Positions 21,032-42,572 of a DNA stretch of 64,000 nucleotides are shown here, in pieces. Source of the DNA: Euonymus europaeus (lineage: Eukaryota; Streptophyta; Magnoliopsida; Celastrales; Celastraceae). Under the pieces are notes generated by a model. It searched no databases and had not been told where the DNA came from. It saw only the letters and a program-made list of their open reading frames with translations. Location of the stretch: assembly GCA_963580455.1 (NCBI GenBank), contig OY756958.1:29338501-29402500 (forward strand). The letters run 5' to 3'. The position numbers were made by a program, and so were the translations under genes. How positions within the stretch are numbered: the first letter of the stretch is position 1; every line of letters begins with the position of its first letter.

Positions 21032-22542
21032 ATGTCATCATGGTGTATCAGAACAGGCTTGATCCATGTTTTCCTTCTATTCTCGATCACTTTTTCAGGT
21101 CTGTATTTTTAGTTTCGGATTCATTTTTTATGAAATTTTTGATCAATTATGTCCATCCTTTAAATAATTATGTTTTGAGTTAATTTTTTCCTGTGCAGAT
21201 TATGGTTTGATACAAGGAGTTGATTCTCTCGGTATCAATTATGGCCAAATTGGGAACAATTTGCCGTCGCCGGATGAGGTTCTTAATCTCTTGAGTTCCA
21301 TCAAGCTTACAAAAGTTAGAATCTATGACACCAACCCACAAATTCTTACAGCATTTGCAAAGTCCAATGTTGAGCTTATTGTGACAGTTGAAAACCAAAT
21401 GTTGCCAACTTTAATGGACCCTCAACAGGCCCTTCAATGGGTTAGTACCCACATCAAGCCTTACTATCCTGCAACAAAAATCACTGGAATCGAGGTCGGC
21501 AACGAAGTTTTCACCGGCGGCGATACGACACTGATACAGAATCTCGTTCCTGCTATGGTCAGCATTCATGGTGCTCTGGTTCAATTAGGCTTAGGCAACT
21601 ACATTAAAGTCTCTTCACCACATTCACTTGCTGTATTAGCCAATTCATTCCCTCCTTCTGCTGGTAGTTTCAAGAGTGAAGTTTCAGGGGTCATGACACA
21701 ATTCTTACAATTCTTGTCCGACACAAATGCACCATTTTGGATCAATGCGTATCCTTATTTTGCATACAAGGATGACCCTAATAGAATCTCTCTCGATTAC
21801 GTTCTCTTCAATCGTAATCAGGGGATGATTGATCCTAACACAAAATTACCCTATGACAACATGCTCTATGCTCAAGTAGATGCAGTTCTATTTGCTATGG
21901 CAAGGTTGGGTTTCAATAGGATTGAAGTTAGAGTCTCTGAGACCGGGTGGCCATCGAAAGGCGACGGGAATGAAGTCGGTGCTAGCCCAGAGAATGCAGC
22001 AGCATACAATAGGAATGTACTGAGAAGACAATTAGCTAATCAAGGTACTCCTCTCAGGCCAAATATGAGGCTTGAAATATATTTGTTTGCTCTGTTCAAT
22101 GAGGATATGAAGCCCGGACCGACATCGGAGAGGAACTATGGTCTTTTTCAACCAGATGGATCCATGGCTTACAATGTTGGTCTCTCTGCCTTGTCAGCAC
22201 ATCCTTCATCAACATCATCTGCTACAATTTCTCTTACTTCCTCTGCTACTAAGGTAATAAAACCATAGGTTAATTTCTACTCTTTTTAATTTATGTTAAA
22301 ATTGACAAGTGGACCGACCCTATGCCAAAAGTGTAATTCTGGCTCATAAACATGTATATATGTTGTTATTCTGTATAACAATAAAATTTATAATTATCTT
22401 ATTTTTACTACTTTGTCTCTTTTGTTCTTCTTAAATGGGACTTATTCTGAAACAGGCTGCAAACAAGGAATATCAAAGCTTGGTGTACTGGATGTTTGTG
22501 TTTTTGCTGACCCTCCAAGTTTTTATGAGAAGACCATATTAA
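21032..22542 (+). CDS. GH17 glucan endo-1,3-beta-glucosidase with hydrophobic C-terminal tail
   Basis: There are three exons: 21032-21098, 21199-22253 and 22456-22542; the product is 402 residues. Exon 1 encodes a signal peptide (MSSWCIRTGLIHVFLLFSIT). The mature enzyme starts near QGVDSLGINYG. The GH17 barrel shows the acid/base in IEVGNE (Glu125) and the nucleophile in VSETGWPS (Glu270), both at family positions, and ends near ERNYGLFQPDGSMAYNVGL. A Ser/Thr-rich linker and a hydrophobic tail (LVYWMFVFLLTLQVF) from exon 3 suggest a GPI-anchor signal. It most resembles the plant glucosidase 14 class without a CBM43 domain. Expected role: hydrolysis of callose at the cell surface or plasmodesmata. 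If intron 2 is retained, a stop at 22266 removes the tail. Confidence 0.93.
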
Positions 22543-25500
22543 GCAAAAATGGAATCCCATGTAAATACATATATATTGCCTTGTCTGGTACGTAAGAAAA
22601 ATTGATCATTGTCTTCTGGGTATCCTTTTTGCATTTTCAAACAGGAAGAAGACCCATTAGCCTGACCATAGGGTAAATTCAGGATCTGTTTGGACATCAT
22701 TATATGACCTCGAGTACTTATATTCATGTAATATTATTTGTCACCCCTCTTCAACATTGATCCAGTGAGAATATTTCGTTGACACTAGTACCCCACAATG
22801 AATCTCAACCGTCAATCTAGCTAGCAGTCTGATCAGTCCGGAGATTAGTTGTATTTTTTTTGTTGTTGTAACGAAGCCAACTATTATAGTAGTATGTTGT
22901 AGAGGCATTGTCTTATCATCTATTTACTTTTATGAAATGATAGGCCAAATATTGTCCAAGTGGGCTAGAATAGTGAAAGAATGTATCGGATCTCTCTCCT
23001 CATTGGTTACAATGAAAGCTGAAGTCAACTTTTGGACGTGGAATCCATAACTGTTCTTAGATTCCACCTCAAAATACAAACACTTGATGAGTTTTTATGG
23101 TAATAAATTAAAACGAGATGATGAAGAAAAGTGTAAAAAGGACTAGTTTTGTTGGATTGGTTCCTTTTCTTTATTATCCTGAAACCTGAAATTGGGCGGC
23201 CATGCAGCTTTATTTCCCTGGCCATATATATATTAACCGTCAGCATTGACGATCCTTTTCTGCAAAGCAAAGCTTTTTTGGCTCTCTCTCTTTCATTTTT
23301 CTCTATACATATATAACAAAAGAGCCAGGGGATCGAGACAATCTTAAGCTCGGTGTTGGTTAAAGCATCATGGGTTTGGTCTACTCATGCATCTCGCAGC
23401 ACCTAACATGCTGGTGCAACCCAACCCAACCCGATTATTTTAAAAGCAATCAATACACGCAGACAACTCTAATTCAGCATTTCTTGGTACCCAAAAACAA
23501 ATCATACCCCACAAAGATCGAAACAAAAATATTTTATTTAAATTCGAGGTGGTTGCTGTTGTTGCAACTGTTTGGTTAATGACACTTGTGATAGTGGAAT
23601 GCATTCGTATGTTAAAGGGTCCCATGAACACGTATACAAAAGCACATGCAGCTTTTGCCTCTCCCTATAGGATAGAGACTAGAGAGGGAGGATCAAGTTT
23701 CAAGATGTATGAGGTTTGTTGAATTGTTCAAAATCTTTATTCAACATGTCTCTCATTGCCAAATGTATCGTCCAATGACTACTACAATCAATCATGTCGC
23801 GATCGGTTCACATTTTTCTTGACCTAATGTTACATTACATAGCTATGTAAGATAAATAAGTATATGGTTGTACATCACGTTCCAACCATTTTAGGTGATA
23901 TTTAGTGATAAATTTTTCTCAAAGTCAAACCGTATAGATTCGTAAAATTTTTGAATTTGATTCTCCCTTGAGCAATAAATTCATGTATTAAATTTTAACT
24001 CAATTATAAAGAAATTTTTGTGAATACGGACCTAACGATCATAAATAATTCTATACCAGTATCCTCCACCCATGTTATATTTTGTTACTGTACCAACAGA
24101 GTCAAAAAGATCAAACCTAAAACAAATGCTAAAGTTGAAGATATGATCTTCTTCTACGCCTAGTCATGACGTGACAGAGAATCAATGCTGGATGAAGCTC
24201 TTTCTGCACTGCGTACGTATTTAAAGGAAAAAAGGTGTATGTTTCAACAACTTGAACCAGTCATATGTTGCCACATCAGCACTTAGAGGGATTAATTATT
24301 CAAAATGAGAATCACTTTCGGTCATATTTTTTTTGATTTAGACTAAATATAGTTTAGTGCTCAATGTAAATAATAAATTAATTTCCGCATCTAATTAATA
24401 GTAGTACTAGAGCTGCTTTTGGTTCATCAGATTGGAATGATGTGTGTATCACAGTTCATGGATAAGGTCAACATATTACATGTGTAATTATTTTGTATAT
24501 TACAAGTGTAATTAACTAGTCGCATATGTAACATAATTCACCCAACGCTTGCCTTCTATCCTCACTCATGTTCATACTGTCAACTAAATGTCTTATAAGT
24601 CTGTGACATATATTAAAAAATTAATAAACCGACCTTTTTTTTAAGGATTTTGGAACTTCTTCCTTTAAAACATTCATGAATTGGAATTCCTTGTCTATAC
24701 CTAGAAAGACAAGTAGATCTGATAATTTATTATTGTCACGGCTTGTGTGTATAGTACTGCTTTATCAAAATAAAACGAGCTTTGCAATTTGATTAAGAGA
24801 AGATAAAAAAAAAAACTAATTATCAAGAGATTGATTACTCTCTCACCATGGATAGGAGGGATGAATGGATGACTAGGATTTGTCACTTTAAAGTTAACCT
24901 TATGATTTTCATGGTTTTGGGGAAGTATCTTCCACAGAGTGCAATTCACTTTTACATGGAAGCTATTGAACAGTTATGGGTTGATCAAGGGTGCACCGGT
25001 TGATTATCCGCTTTCAATTTATTGTATACAATAGTGTCAGACTAATATCTCCATTAACTTTTCATTTGGCTTCATTTTTATTAAGTAAAAAGTAGTCACA
25101 TATATCAAATTATATTAATAAAATATTAATACAGTCACATCAACAAAACACATGTTATAATATAGCATGCGTTTGGATGAGAGTATGGGTGATAGAGTAT
25201 ACTCTCTCGTAAAGCGTAAAAGTTGAGAGTGTCTGAGAGTATGGGTGACAGAGTATACGCTAGCGTATACTCTCATCCAAACACCCCCATAATTTTTTTA
25301 TTATCCAAAAGTTAAGTCATTAAGATTTCATTTATCTATATATTACCTACTAAAATTAATATTGAAACTCATACCTATTACCAAAAAATTAAGTCACATA
25401 CTCAGTTATATAAACAAAACACATGTTTGTCACATCAACAACACATTATCTTCCAATAAGTATTCATTGTCCTCATATAATAAACAATTATTGTGGTTGC

Positions 25501-25561
25501 TCTAACGGGACAAGCAGATCTTTAGGATTTCGGCCCGGCCCACTATATTAACTAGCCTTCT
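22543..25561. other. Gene-poor spacer
   Basis: There is no coding region that I can support over 3 kb; short open frames have no motifs. The segment contains one short foldback element (25166-25292) and otherwise AT-rich unique-looking DNA. Confidence 0.55.
25166..25292. mobile_element. Short foldback MITE
   Basis: The left end GCGTTTGGATGAGAGTAT and the inverted right end GTGTTTGGATGAGAGTAT pair over at least 16 bp, and the motif GAGAGTATGGGTGA(T/C)AGAGTATAC is repeated inside. The length is about 125 bp with no coding capacity. I could not fix the target-site duplication. Confidence 0.65.
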
Positions 25562-25569
25562 TATATAAA
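25562..25569 (+). promoter_or_regulatory. TATA box of the coiled-coil gene
   Basis: TATATAAA lies 95 bp upstream of the start codon at 25657. Confidence 0.55.
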
Positions 25570-25656
25570 TACCCCAATTCAAAATGCCAACCACCGCGAA
25601 AAGACGAATCACATTTCGAAGCGAGATTGCTTGCAGATCTCCGTTCTCAGCCGGCG

Positions 25657-27383
25657 ATGGCGCTTTCTTCTGCATTTCATGAAAGGCTTGAACAAATGGA
25701 ACACACCAGGAACCAACGTCTTTCTCTCCTCCAGGTCCAATTACAAAAGTCTTAGTCGTAACCCTAACAATCTCTGTTTGGTTACCAAGAAAAACATCTT
25801 GAACTGATGCGCTTGAATCTTGATGTCCTATTTTCCTTTTCGATCAAAAAATTTTCAGGCCGAGAAATCACTGCAAGAGACCAAATATCAGGTGTTTGCG
25901 TCAAAGCTCACAAACATTCGGTCCATCGAACAAAGGTGCCTGGCGCTCGATCAAAAGATCGCGTCACAGAACTTCAAAACTTCGGTTCTCAATTCTGAGA
26001 TCGAGAGTCTTGATGCAAAATACCTAGAATATTCTCACAAATTAAGGTTATATCAACATAATATTTAGGATTTTTGGCTTAATTTCTCGCATTTCTTTGT
26101 AGTTATTGTCAATTGAGTTGATTTATGAGTTGTGATTGGAAAATTAGGGATTTGAAGAGTGAGCTGGAAGATTTGGAGGAGTTGGGGAAGGAGAAGGAAA
26201 GGTTTTATGAATTGAAGGGATTGGAAATGAAGGATTTCAGGGAAAAAGTGGAGAGGTTTGTTGCTGGATGCAGAGCGCGAGTGAACGAATTGAGGAATCA
26301 TGTTGATGAGGTAAATCCAAGCTATTGCAGTGTATACTATTAATGTTCATTTGATGATTGTGCTGCAGTCTGTCTGAGTTATTGCACAAAGAGCGCTCTG
26401 AGTTTCTGTAATTATGTGGGTTAAAATATCCTTGGGATAGTAGGAGTGTGAGGATGGTTAATGCAATTAGGATTCCTTGCTGCGATTATATTACTTAACA
26501 AAAGAACTTATCAAAACACTCAAAGTAATACCTAATAGTAATGGAAGTAATTACAGAAAAAATAAATATACCTCAGTTATCATTCGAGCCTTTAACCTAG
26601 AAATTTAGGGTTAGCTACATGAGTCTATGAGTTGAAAACCCATTAATCCAAAAATTTAGGATCGGCTATATGTGTCTATCGAGGAAACTCAGTGAGAATA
26701 AATATAACCACGGGGCTTTCATCTTTCTCTGCTGATCTACAAGCTTACAACCGGGAATCTAGTGAAACTGCAGGGATATATGTAGCCGCGGCCTGTGGGA
26801 CACTCTTACATACCATAGCAGTTATGAATTGCAGAGTAAAAATGATGGAAGTTGTTCGCTTCCTAACCTTACTAAATTTAGGAAATAAGAAGGAAGCAAA
26901 CAAGAATCAGATTGGCTAATATAAGAGGTTCAAAACCACATTACAAAAGCAGAAACAACTGCTCTCAATTATTTTCTATTTTAGTATATTCACTGAATTG
27001 GTAAACTAGACTAGTTTTACATTTTCCATTGCCATTGACTCATTGTTGTATGATCAGCTGTACTTCTTTACTTCGGTAACTGAACAATTTTCAGTGTTTA
27101 TTATTTTTTGCTGTATATATATATACATTGATAGTTGGCTAAATTCTCATGAGATATTTCACATTGGTTTGGCTTTCAGCTCAGGTCGACCTTTAAGGAA
27201 CTTCACGGAAACAGTGGATATTTTGACCACTGGGAGATTGCTGCAGCTGAGAAGAGAAAATCCGAACTTCTAGCCATGCAAGAGAGTTTGAACAAGAATT
27301 TGGCTTCCAATTATCAACTAAGAGCACAATATGAAAAGCAGCTTCAAAATATACTAACTGCACATAATGAAGGCAGAAGGTAA
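25657..27383 (+). CDS. Uncharacterised coiled-coil protein, about 210 residues
   Basis: I do not recognise the family. Four exons join in frame at GT-AG sites: 25657-25734, 25859-26046, 26148-26310 and 27180-27383. The protein is highly charged and rich in Glu, Lys, Leu and Gln. Heptad-like stretches run through nearly its whole length (for example RLEQMEHTRNQRLSLLQAEK, DLKSELEDLEELGKEKERFY, EKRKSELLAMQESLNKNLAS), so it is probably one long coiled coil of structural or adaptor type. No signal peptide or membrane segment is seen. The last codons GGC AGA AGG TAA overlap a possible splice donor (AG/GTAAAT, 27380), so the gene may continue into exons beyond the insertions at 27.5-29.7 kb, or may end here. 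A TATA box and a leader suited to a real gene precede it. Confidence 0.7.
26311..27179 (+). other. Intron 3 of the coiled-coil gene
   Basis: An 869-bp intron starting GTAAAT and ending TTTCAG. It contains an imperfectly repeated phrase around 26600-26680 (AAATTTAGG, GGCTA, then TGTCTAT/GAGTCTAT). No gene is seen. Confidence 0.7.
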
Positions 27384-28200
27384 ATTGCCCTTGGTTGCTG
27401 AATTTAAAGTAGTCAACCCAATCACTCTATAATTACAATGAGAGTTAAAATTGTGCACAGACGAGAAGGCTGATTGCCTAAGGAAGCGATAAAGCAAATT
27501 TTGTTCTGCAGTAAAATGGGAAAACAAACTAGCGAAGCCCAAGGGTAAGGGCGTATTTGAATTGAGGTAAATGGAGGAAAGTTTGTTAGGAAGAGGAAGA
27601 TAATGAAAGATATAATACTTTTCACTCGCTCATATTTGAATAGATAAAAAAATGAAGGAATGAATTTGATATTTTTATTGTTTGAATAATCATTATATAA
27701 AATATAAAAGAAACAAAATCGGTTTAAATTATTAATTTATTTTCATTTTCATTTGGGTAGACAAAAAAGAATGAATTTAATATTTCTCTTGTTTGGAATT
27801 TGGATAGTCATTATATTAAAAATAAAAGAAAGGAAATTAGTTTAAATAACTGAATGGATCTTTCTCTTCCTTGTCCACTGACTCATTTTGACAAAAAATT
27901 GGTTGGCCATCGGCCTCCAACTCGCTTCAAACTTCTCTCTCTTTTTTCTTCTTTCAAACTATTCAAACAGAGAATTTGGAGAAAGTCATTTTATTTCTCA
28001 TCCCTGCTCCAAATCTCGTAATTCAAACACATACAATTGATACAAGTCAAAGTCGAAACAGATTTCTTGACATGCTGGTTGGTAGGCTAAAAAAAAAGAG
28101 TCCGTAAAAATTCGACCTCGATAGATAGATTTCAAGACACTAGCATACAAATTTCTTAAGTTTCTTAATTAGAATCAAATTTTATTCGCCATGGGGGGTT
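27384..28200. other. Spacer with a probable MITE
   Basis: The segment about 27549-28033 begins GGGCGTATTTGAATT, and its right end reads GTATGTGTTTGAATTACG on the opposite strand, so it looks like a non-autonomous DNA element of about 485 bp. Directly repeated phrases (AAAAAAGAATGAATTTAATATTT-like) lie inside. No gene is seen. Confidence 0.5.
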
Positions 28201-29684
28201 CAAATCCAAAATCTTGTAGTACAACACACCCTGAGGAGTGCGAATGAGATAGCTGATCAACTAGCAAAGGAAGGAATCGATAGACTGGCAGATTCAATTT
28301 TGTGGACATGATTATAGAACCTGGAGATCAAACACTCGTAGTTCTGAAAAAGGAGTTTGTTTTTAAGATGGCTGGTAGTGAAGTGTATGTGCTACGTTCT
28401 TTGGCTGGTGTGTTTATGTGGGTTTGAGTCTAGGTTGGTGTTGTGGGTTTTTGAGAGCTCAGGAGTCTGCTGGTTGCATTGTAGGCGTCTTAGGTTGTGA
28501 TTTTGTGGGCTGTTCCCTTGTGATTTTTCTCGGGTTTGTAAGTGTGTGGACTGTTTTGTCTGGGGTGTTTGGGCAGTTGTGTGTGTGTGTGGGGTTTCTG
28601 TCTCGGGCTGGGGTGTTTCTGCTGGTGTCTCGCTTCTTCGCTTCATCTCCTCTTGGTTATTTGGTGGTGTCTCAGCTTTGCAAATGTGGGTTAGGTATTT
28701 TAGGTGTTCTATCTCAAAAGTTCTGTGTTGTGTGTGCCTTTTTTAAGGCTGTGTTTTCTTCTTCCTTCTTTCTCTTGTGTCCCTTTTCTTCTTCTTCCTT
28801 TATTCTCATGTCCCCTTTTCTCTTCTCTTCTCTTCTTCTTCCTCTTCCTTCCCTTTCTCTTTTTCCTTGTTTCTCTTTTTCCTCTTCATTCCTCTCCCTT
28901 TTTCCCCTCCTTGTGTCCTCTTCTTCTTCTCTCTCCCCCCTTTTTTCCTTTCCTGCCTTTCTTCTCCTTCTTCCCTTCTCCTCCTTCTTTTTCTCCTTCT
29001 TTTCTCTCTCTTCCTCTCTCCCCCTCGCTTTTTGTTCTTGTTTTTTGGCTAATTTCCGTGGTCTTCAAGACACCATTGCCGCTCTTTGGTTGCCTTCTCT
29101 TTTTATCAGCATGAGGCTACTTCTATACGCAAGGGCCTATATCAGTCCCATTTTCAGATCATCGAATAATGCCCGGTTCATCTTCATCATTATGGATCAT
29201 GGACTATGGTTTTTCCATAATCACATGCTCAGTCTCATTATCAAAGCATCGATCTGGAAAGCTTCTGTCTGTACTTTTCATATTGCAGGGCCCCATTGAA
29301 CTCAAGATGGCCATCCTTCAGCCATATCCATCACCCATCATTTCAAACTATGTAATGGGCTCTTCAGAGTATCAATTATTTGAGAATTGTCATCAAGAGA
29401 AGACTTGGACGCTATCACCTTCCTACATTCTCAAGAGACTTGGAAAATTTCTTTTCTATCATTCTAATTCTCTCACCTGCTCGATCATTTTATGTTGATT
29501 TTTGTAGTTTGCTCCTAGAATTCTGTTTCTTTGGCCTTTGTGTCGTTTGTGTTTGTTTTGTTCTCTTCCCTTCTTGGGGAGGTTTGCTTGGTTTGTTCTT
29601 CCAGGCCATCTTTGATGTCCTTGTGTTTCTCTTCGTTTTTTTTTTCTTTTTTTTGGAATATATATTGCGATTTATCAAAAAAAA
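28201..29684 (+). mobile_element. 5'-truncated LINE with long T/C-rich 3' UTR
   Basis: Borders are set by an exact 10-bp direct repeat ATGGGGGGTT (28191-28200 and 29685-29694). The insert starts with the end of an RNase H domain (RSANEIADQLAKEGIDRLAD, about 28235-28300), then a stop, then about 1.3 kb of pyrimidine-rich 3' UTR. It ends TTTATC followed by nine A. The long open frames inside the (C/T)-rich tract are low-complexity artefacts. Confidence 0.85.
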
Positions 29685-29962
29685 ATGGGGGGTTGAAGAT
29701 TCGGATTGCAAGCTCCAGTATTACTCCTGTCATCATAAAGCCACAAGACTTGAAAGTTAGGACTTGTAAATCCTTGGATATTAGAACTATTTTGGAAGTT
29801 CAAAGCGATAAAATATTTTGTAAAATGAATTATTCTAGTTTGAAATAAATTCAATGGTCTAAATCTAGTCCAGACAATCAGAAAACAACTACAGAGAGTA
29901 GGACCACTGGAAACGAAGAAGTGCATTACCAAATACAAAAGGATACCCAAAGCTGTAGACCT
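29685..29962. other. Short interval between the LINE and the katanin gene
   Basis: This 278-bp stretch should hold the 3' UTR of the minus-strand katanin gene. It may also hold the end of the coiled-coil gene if that continues. I could not identify an exon. Confidence 0.4.
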
Positions 29963-38916
<8,954 letters not shown>

Positions 38917-38956
38917 TTCTGGAAACCTGTTGAGAAGAAGGGGAAAAGGAGGGAGG

Positions 38957-38999
<43 letters not shown>

Positions 39000-39618
39000 T
39001 GCACAATTACACTCTCTTGCTTTCTCTCTCTCTCTGGCCAGTCCTATCTGGCTATCGCGACCTGAATTGGTTTGTACTATGGAGTACATATATTGTAAGC
39101 GAGCATGTGCTTGAGAGTAAAATATAGAGGGCAACCACAATGCTAGATTCCTAATGTCTCGTTAACTGTAATTAAGTCTCATTTCAGGGAAAAAAAAATA
39201 GTATTATAAATTTATATACATCACCAAAAAACACATTTTTCAACACCTGACATTAATAAAATACATTTTTTCTAATATAATTTTCTATTTTTCTAATCAA
39301 ATCATTAACATTTCACTTTCATTGTCCAAAAATCAAATTATATTATCAAAATATATCTTTTAACTGTTGCTGTTACCGGAATACAATCAGAAAGAGAAAA
39401 ACAAAATAGAGTAATATTTTGTCGGTTGTGCCTAATGATTTATGTGGGACCCGCTCAAATGAATTAATTCGAGTACTGTACTACTATTTACAATTTCATT
39501 GCACTAAATAATTCGGTCTCAGCCCTTACGAAACTAAACGAATTCGTTGGGCCCATGTCTACATACTTGTTTGATGGGGCAGAAAACAGCTTTCTCACGT
39601 CGACTTTTAACTCCATTT
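38917..39618. promoter_or_regulatory. Katanin upstream region with (GA)n leader
   Basis: A (GA)n tract of about 18 units (38960-38996, CT on the gene strand) lies 45 bp before the start codon, in the presumed 5' leader. Further up the DNA is AT-rich spacer, ending at the left duplication of the hAT-like MITE. No clear TATA box. Confidence 0.45.
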
Positions 39619-40126
39619 GGGCCTCGTCATCGGGCCGGGCTGGCCCAAAAAATTAGGCCCAAACCCGAGAGCTTTCTTCGGGCCGGGCCTAGGAGAATTT
39701 GATAAGCCCAAGCTCGATCTTGGCTCAAGTAATTCGGGCCAAAAGTCGGATCTCTGGTCGGGCTTGGCCCAATGGACTCGGGCCTAAGTATTAAATTAAT
39801 ATATATATACACACATACATAAATATAAACACATATAAATATATCTATACAATATATATATACACACATAAATATATCTATACATATTATATATATATAT
39901 ATATATACATTAGTCTGACAATCTGCATGTCACACACACATATAGATATATATATATATATATTTATTTATTTATTTATATTTATATTTATATGTATGTA
40001 TAGATATATTTATGTATGTATATATATTGTGTGTTATATTTCTCGAGCTCGGGCCAGGCTCGGGCCCAAAAATGAAGCCCAGGCCCGCCCAAAGCCTGGG
40101 CTCGGGCCATTTGAAGAGGCCTAAGT
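39619..40126. mobile_element. Probable hAT MITE upstream of katanin (508 bp)
   Basis: An exact 8-bp repeat CTCCATTT lies at 39611-39618 and 40127-40134. The ends are related inverted repeats, GGGCCTCGTCATCGGGCC and AGGCCTCTTCAAATGGCCC, with many GGCCC and GCCCGGGC-like subterminal motifs. The core is a (TA)n/(CA)n-rich spacer. The outermost bases are offset by three, so the exact borders are less certain than for the element in the katanin exon. Confidence 0.65.
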
Positions 40127-40134
40127 CTCCATTT

Positions 40135-42528
40135 TCGGCTTGTGCCACCAAACATGTCTTCAGAAAAATATAAGCTCCTCAGACAAGCTTTTTCTTCCAC
40201 GTTGTATCACTTTACAATCATTGCCCTCACTTCTAACGACCTTCTTCTTGAGTGTAGGTTTCTCAATTCAACAGATCTATCATATGATGAAACACATTTT
40301 TCAACCTTTAATGGCGATAGAATTTTTGGGAAAGAAGGTGATTTGTTTAATTTTTTAATAATGAAAATGACACTGAGGGAATATAATAACCGAGTAAAAG
40401 TGCATCTGCTTTTACAAGTTTTGATTTCAATGCGTATGCTTTTTAATAACTTTGGTGGTAGGGATCACCAAATGGCCTACCGGCCAAATCCCAGTCCAAT
40501 CTTAAAATGATATATGGCTTGGATAGCCTGATCCTAGGTCTCGGACGGGCCTAGACCCTATTTTTGGGGACGAGTCCGACCCAAAACCCAATCATTTGGA
40601 CTGGTTCGAAGTTCGGCCCAAAAAATATTACATATTATATATATATATATATATATACAAAAATATAATTATTGTGTATATATATATACTATGGGTGCCT
40701 GGGGTCTGCTGTAGAAATTCTACAGTAGGTCAAAATATAATTTTAGTGGATGGTTAGATTTAATCTGTTTAAATCTAATGGCTAGAATCTTAAAGGTAAG
40801 AAAAAAATATTAATTAAATAAAACATTCATATGTTCTCTCTTCTTGACATATTTGTTTGGCGATTGTATAGACTCTGCTAATTGTCACCGCTACTTCCTC
40901 CTCTCCACCCCTCCAGGAAGTCTCAAACTCCTTAATATCTGCACTGAACCTCTAACATCACAACCAAATCTCTATCTCTGCTTCTAGGTTATCCTTCTGT
41001 CTTGAATTGAACAGAAGTAAAAGAGCTAGATGCAGATCTGCCGAAAATCAAAGGCACTCCAAATCAATCTTGAATTGATTCTAGCGTCCGACTATAGGGA
41101 CTGCAAAAAAAGGAAAAAAATAACAAATAAATTCTGGTGAATTCATAAGAGCTAGCTGTGGAGAAATCTTAGACGAATCTGCCATCAGGAGAAACTCCCC
41201 TATCTCCTTGAACGATCCCTCTCGAATACAAACCCTTTTGAAAACTCCCTTTGATGATTAATCAATCAATAGTAATGCCGATTTTTTGACAAATTTTAGG
41301 TTTAAATTTATAAATTACTAAATGCTTTATATAAATAAAATTGAAATTAATATTTAAAATTTATAATATTAGATATGACAAAATTGTTATATTTATGTTA
41401 ACGTTGTCCACTGTTATTGAGGCGTCGATAGAAAGACTTCGGGAGGCGGGACTAGGATTGAGAAAGGAGAGGAGATAAAAAATGAACCGTTTAACGGGCA
41501 GGGTCAAAGGGTGTTCAGAAAGATTTTTTTAAAGAAGTTGGGGTGCACTTAAGTAATCGGTTCGGTGGGGTGTTACTACTTACTAGTCCCATCATCAAAT
41601 TGCACTATCTTGGACTTGAATTTTAAAGCTGACTGAGCTAGGCAACCCAAATTCAAACCTACGCTTACTATATCCTCTAGGAATTGAATCAAGAAAGCCC
41701 ACTAGACTACAATCATGCCCAACAAAATTGATCTACCCAAACCAATGATGGATCGGTTATTCGACCACTACGAAGAAAAAGGGCACCTTGCAGGGGCCCA
41801 TTCGGCCGGCCCAGGCAATGATATTTTGAAACAAGCCCAACTTTGAATACGGTCCAACAAATTTCTAGTCTCTCTGGGCACTAGGCATTAGGCATTAGGC
41901 ATTGACTGAAGCAAGCACTCCTCACTCTCTAGGCACTAGACATTGACTGAAGCAAGCACTCCACTCTCTCTAGGCATTGCAACTTTGGAAGTGGCAGGTG
42001 ACAGGGATTCTGTTTTTCTATGATATTTAAATGATTGGTCAAGACATTGACACATGCACGACGTGGGATTGCAGCTGCACGTGTGGTATATTAGCCGGAC
42101 GCTTGTACATTCACAACACCGGCGAATGCACAAGACTAACAACACAGTGGTCCTAAAGAATAATATGGACCACACCCATCAACAAAGCCTGCCCCAGTCC
42201 ATCTGGATCAAGCCTTCCTTTTTCTTTCTCTTTTTGGGTTGTATTGCATTATAAACTTTTCAACTTCATTATTACAATGCTTTACATTATTTCTCTCTCT
42301 CACTCAAATCTTTGTTTTCGTATGAAGAGTAAAGCCCAAACGTGTGACTTTGAAAGTTGTGGTGAGCTAGTTCAATCATATTCACGATAAGGTCAAGTGC
42401 GGGATCTCGCATGTAAAATCACGTGTTAAATATCATATTACAATTTGATGGATTGCGAGTGTGGAATTCACATTTCATCCAACGGCTAATATCCGCACCA
42501 CATTTTACGTGCGGGATCTCACATGAGA

Positions 42529-42572
<44 letters not shown>

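Noticed and set aside
20824..21183. 119-codon frame upstream of the GH17 gene
   Set aside because: It covers the TATA box, the CT-repeat leader and intron 1 of the glucanase in another frame, and has no motif.
24140..24220. Possible miRNA hairpin (GACAGAGAATC... CTCTTTCTGCACTGC)
   Set aside because: It recalls miR156-type wording, but the mature sequence does not match and no good stem could be formed.
28418..29299. 293-codon open frame on the plus strand
   Set aside because: It is Ser/Phe/Leu-rich only because the DNA is a (C/T)-rich LINE 3' UTR. It has no domain and lies inside a retroposon defined by a TSD.
39927..40124. Tyr/Ile-rich frame over (TA)n DNA
   Set aside because: It is translated microsatellite in the core of a MITE.
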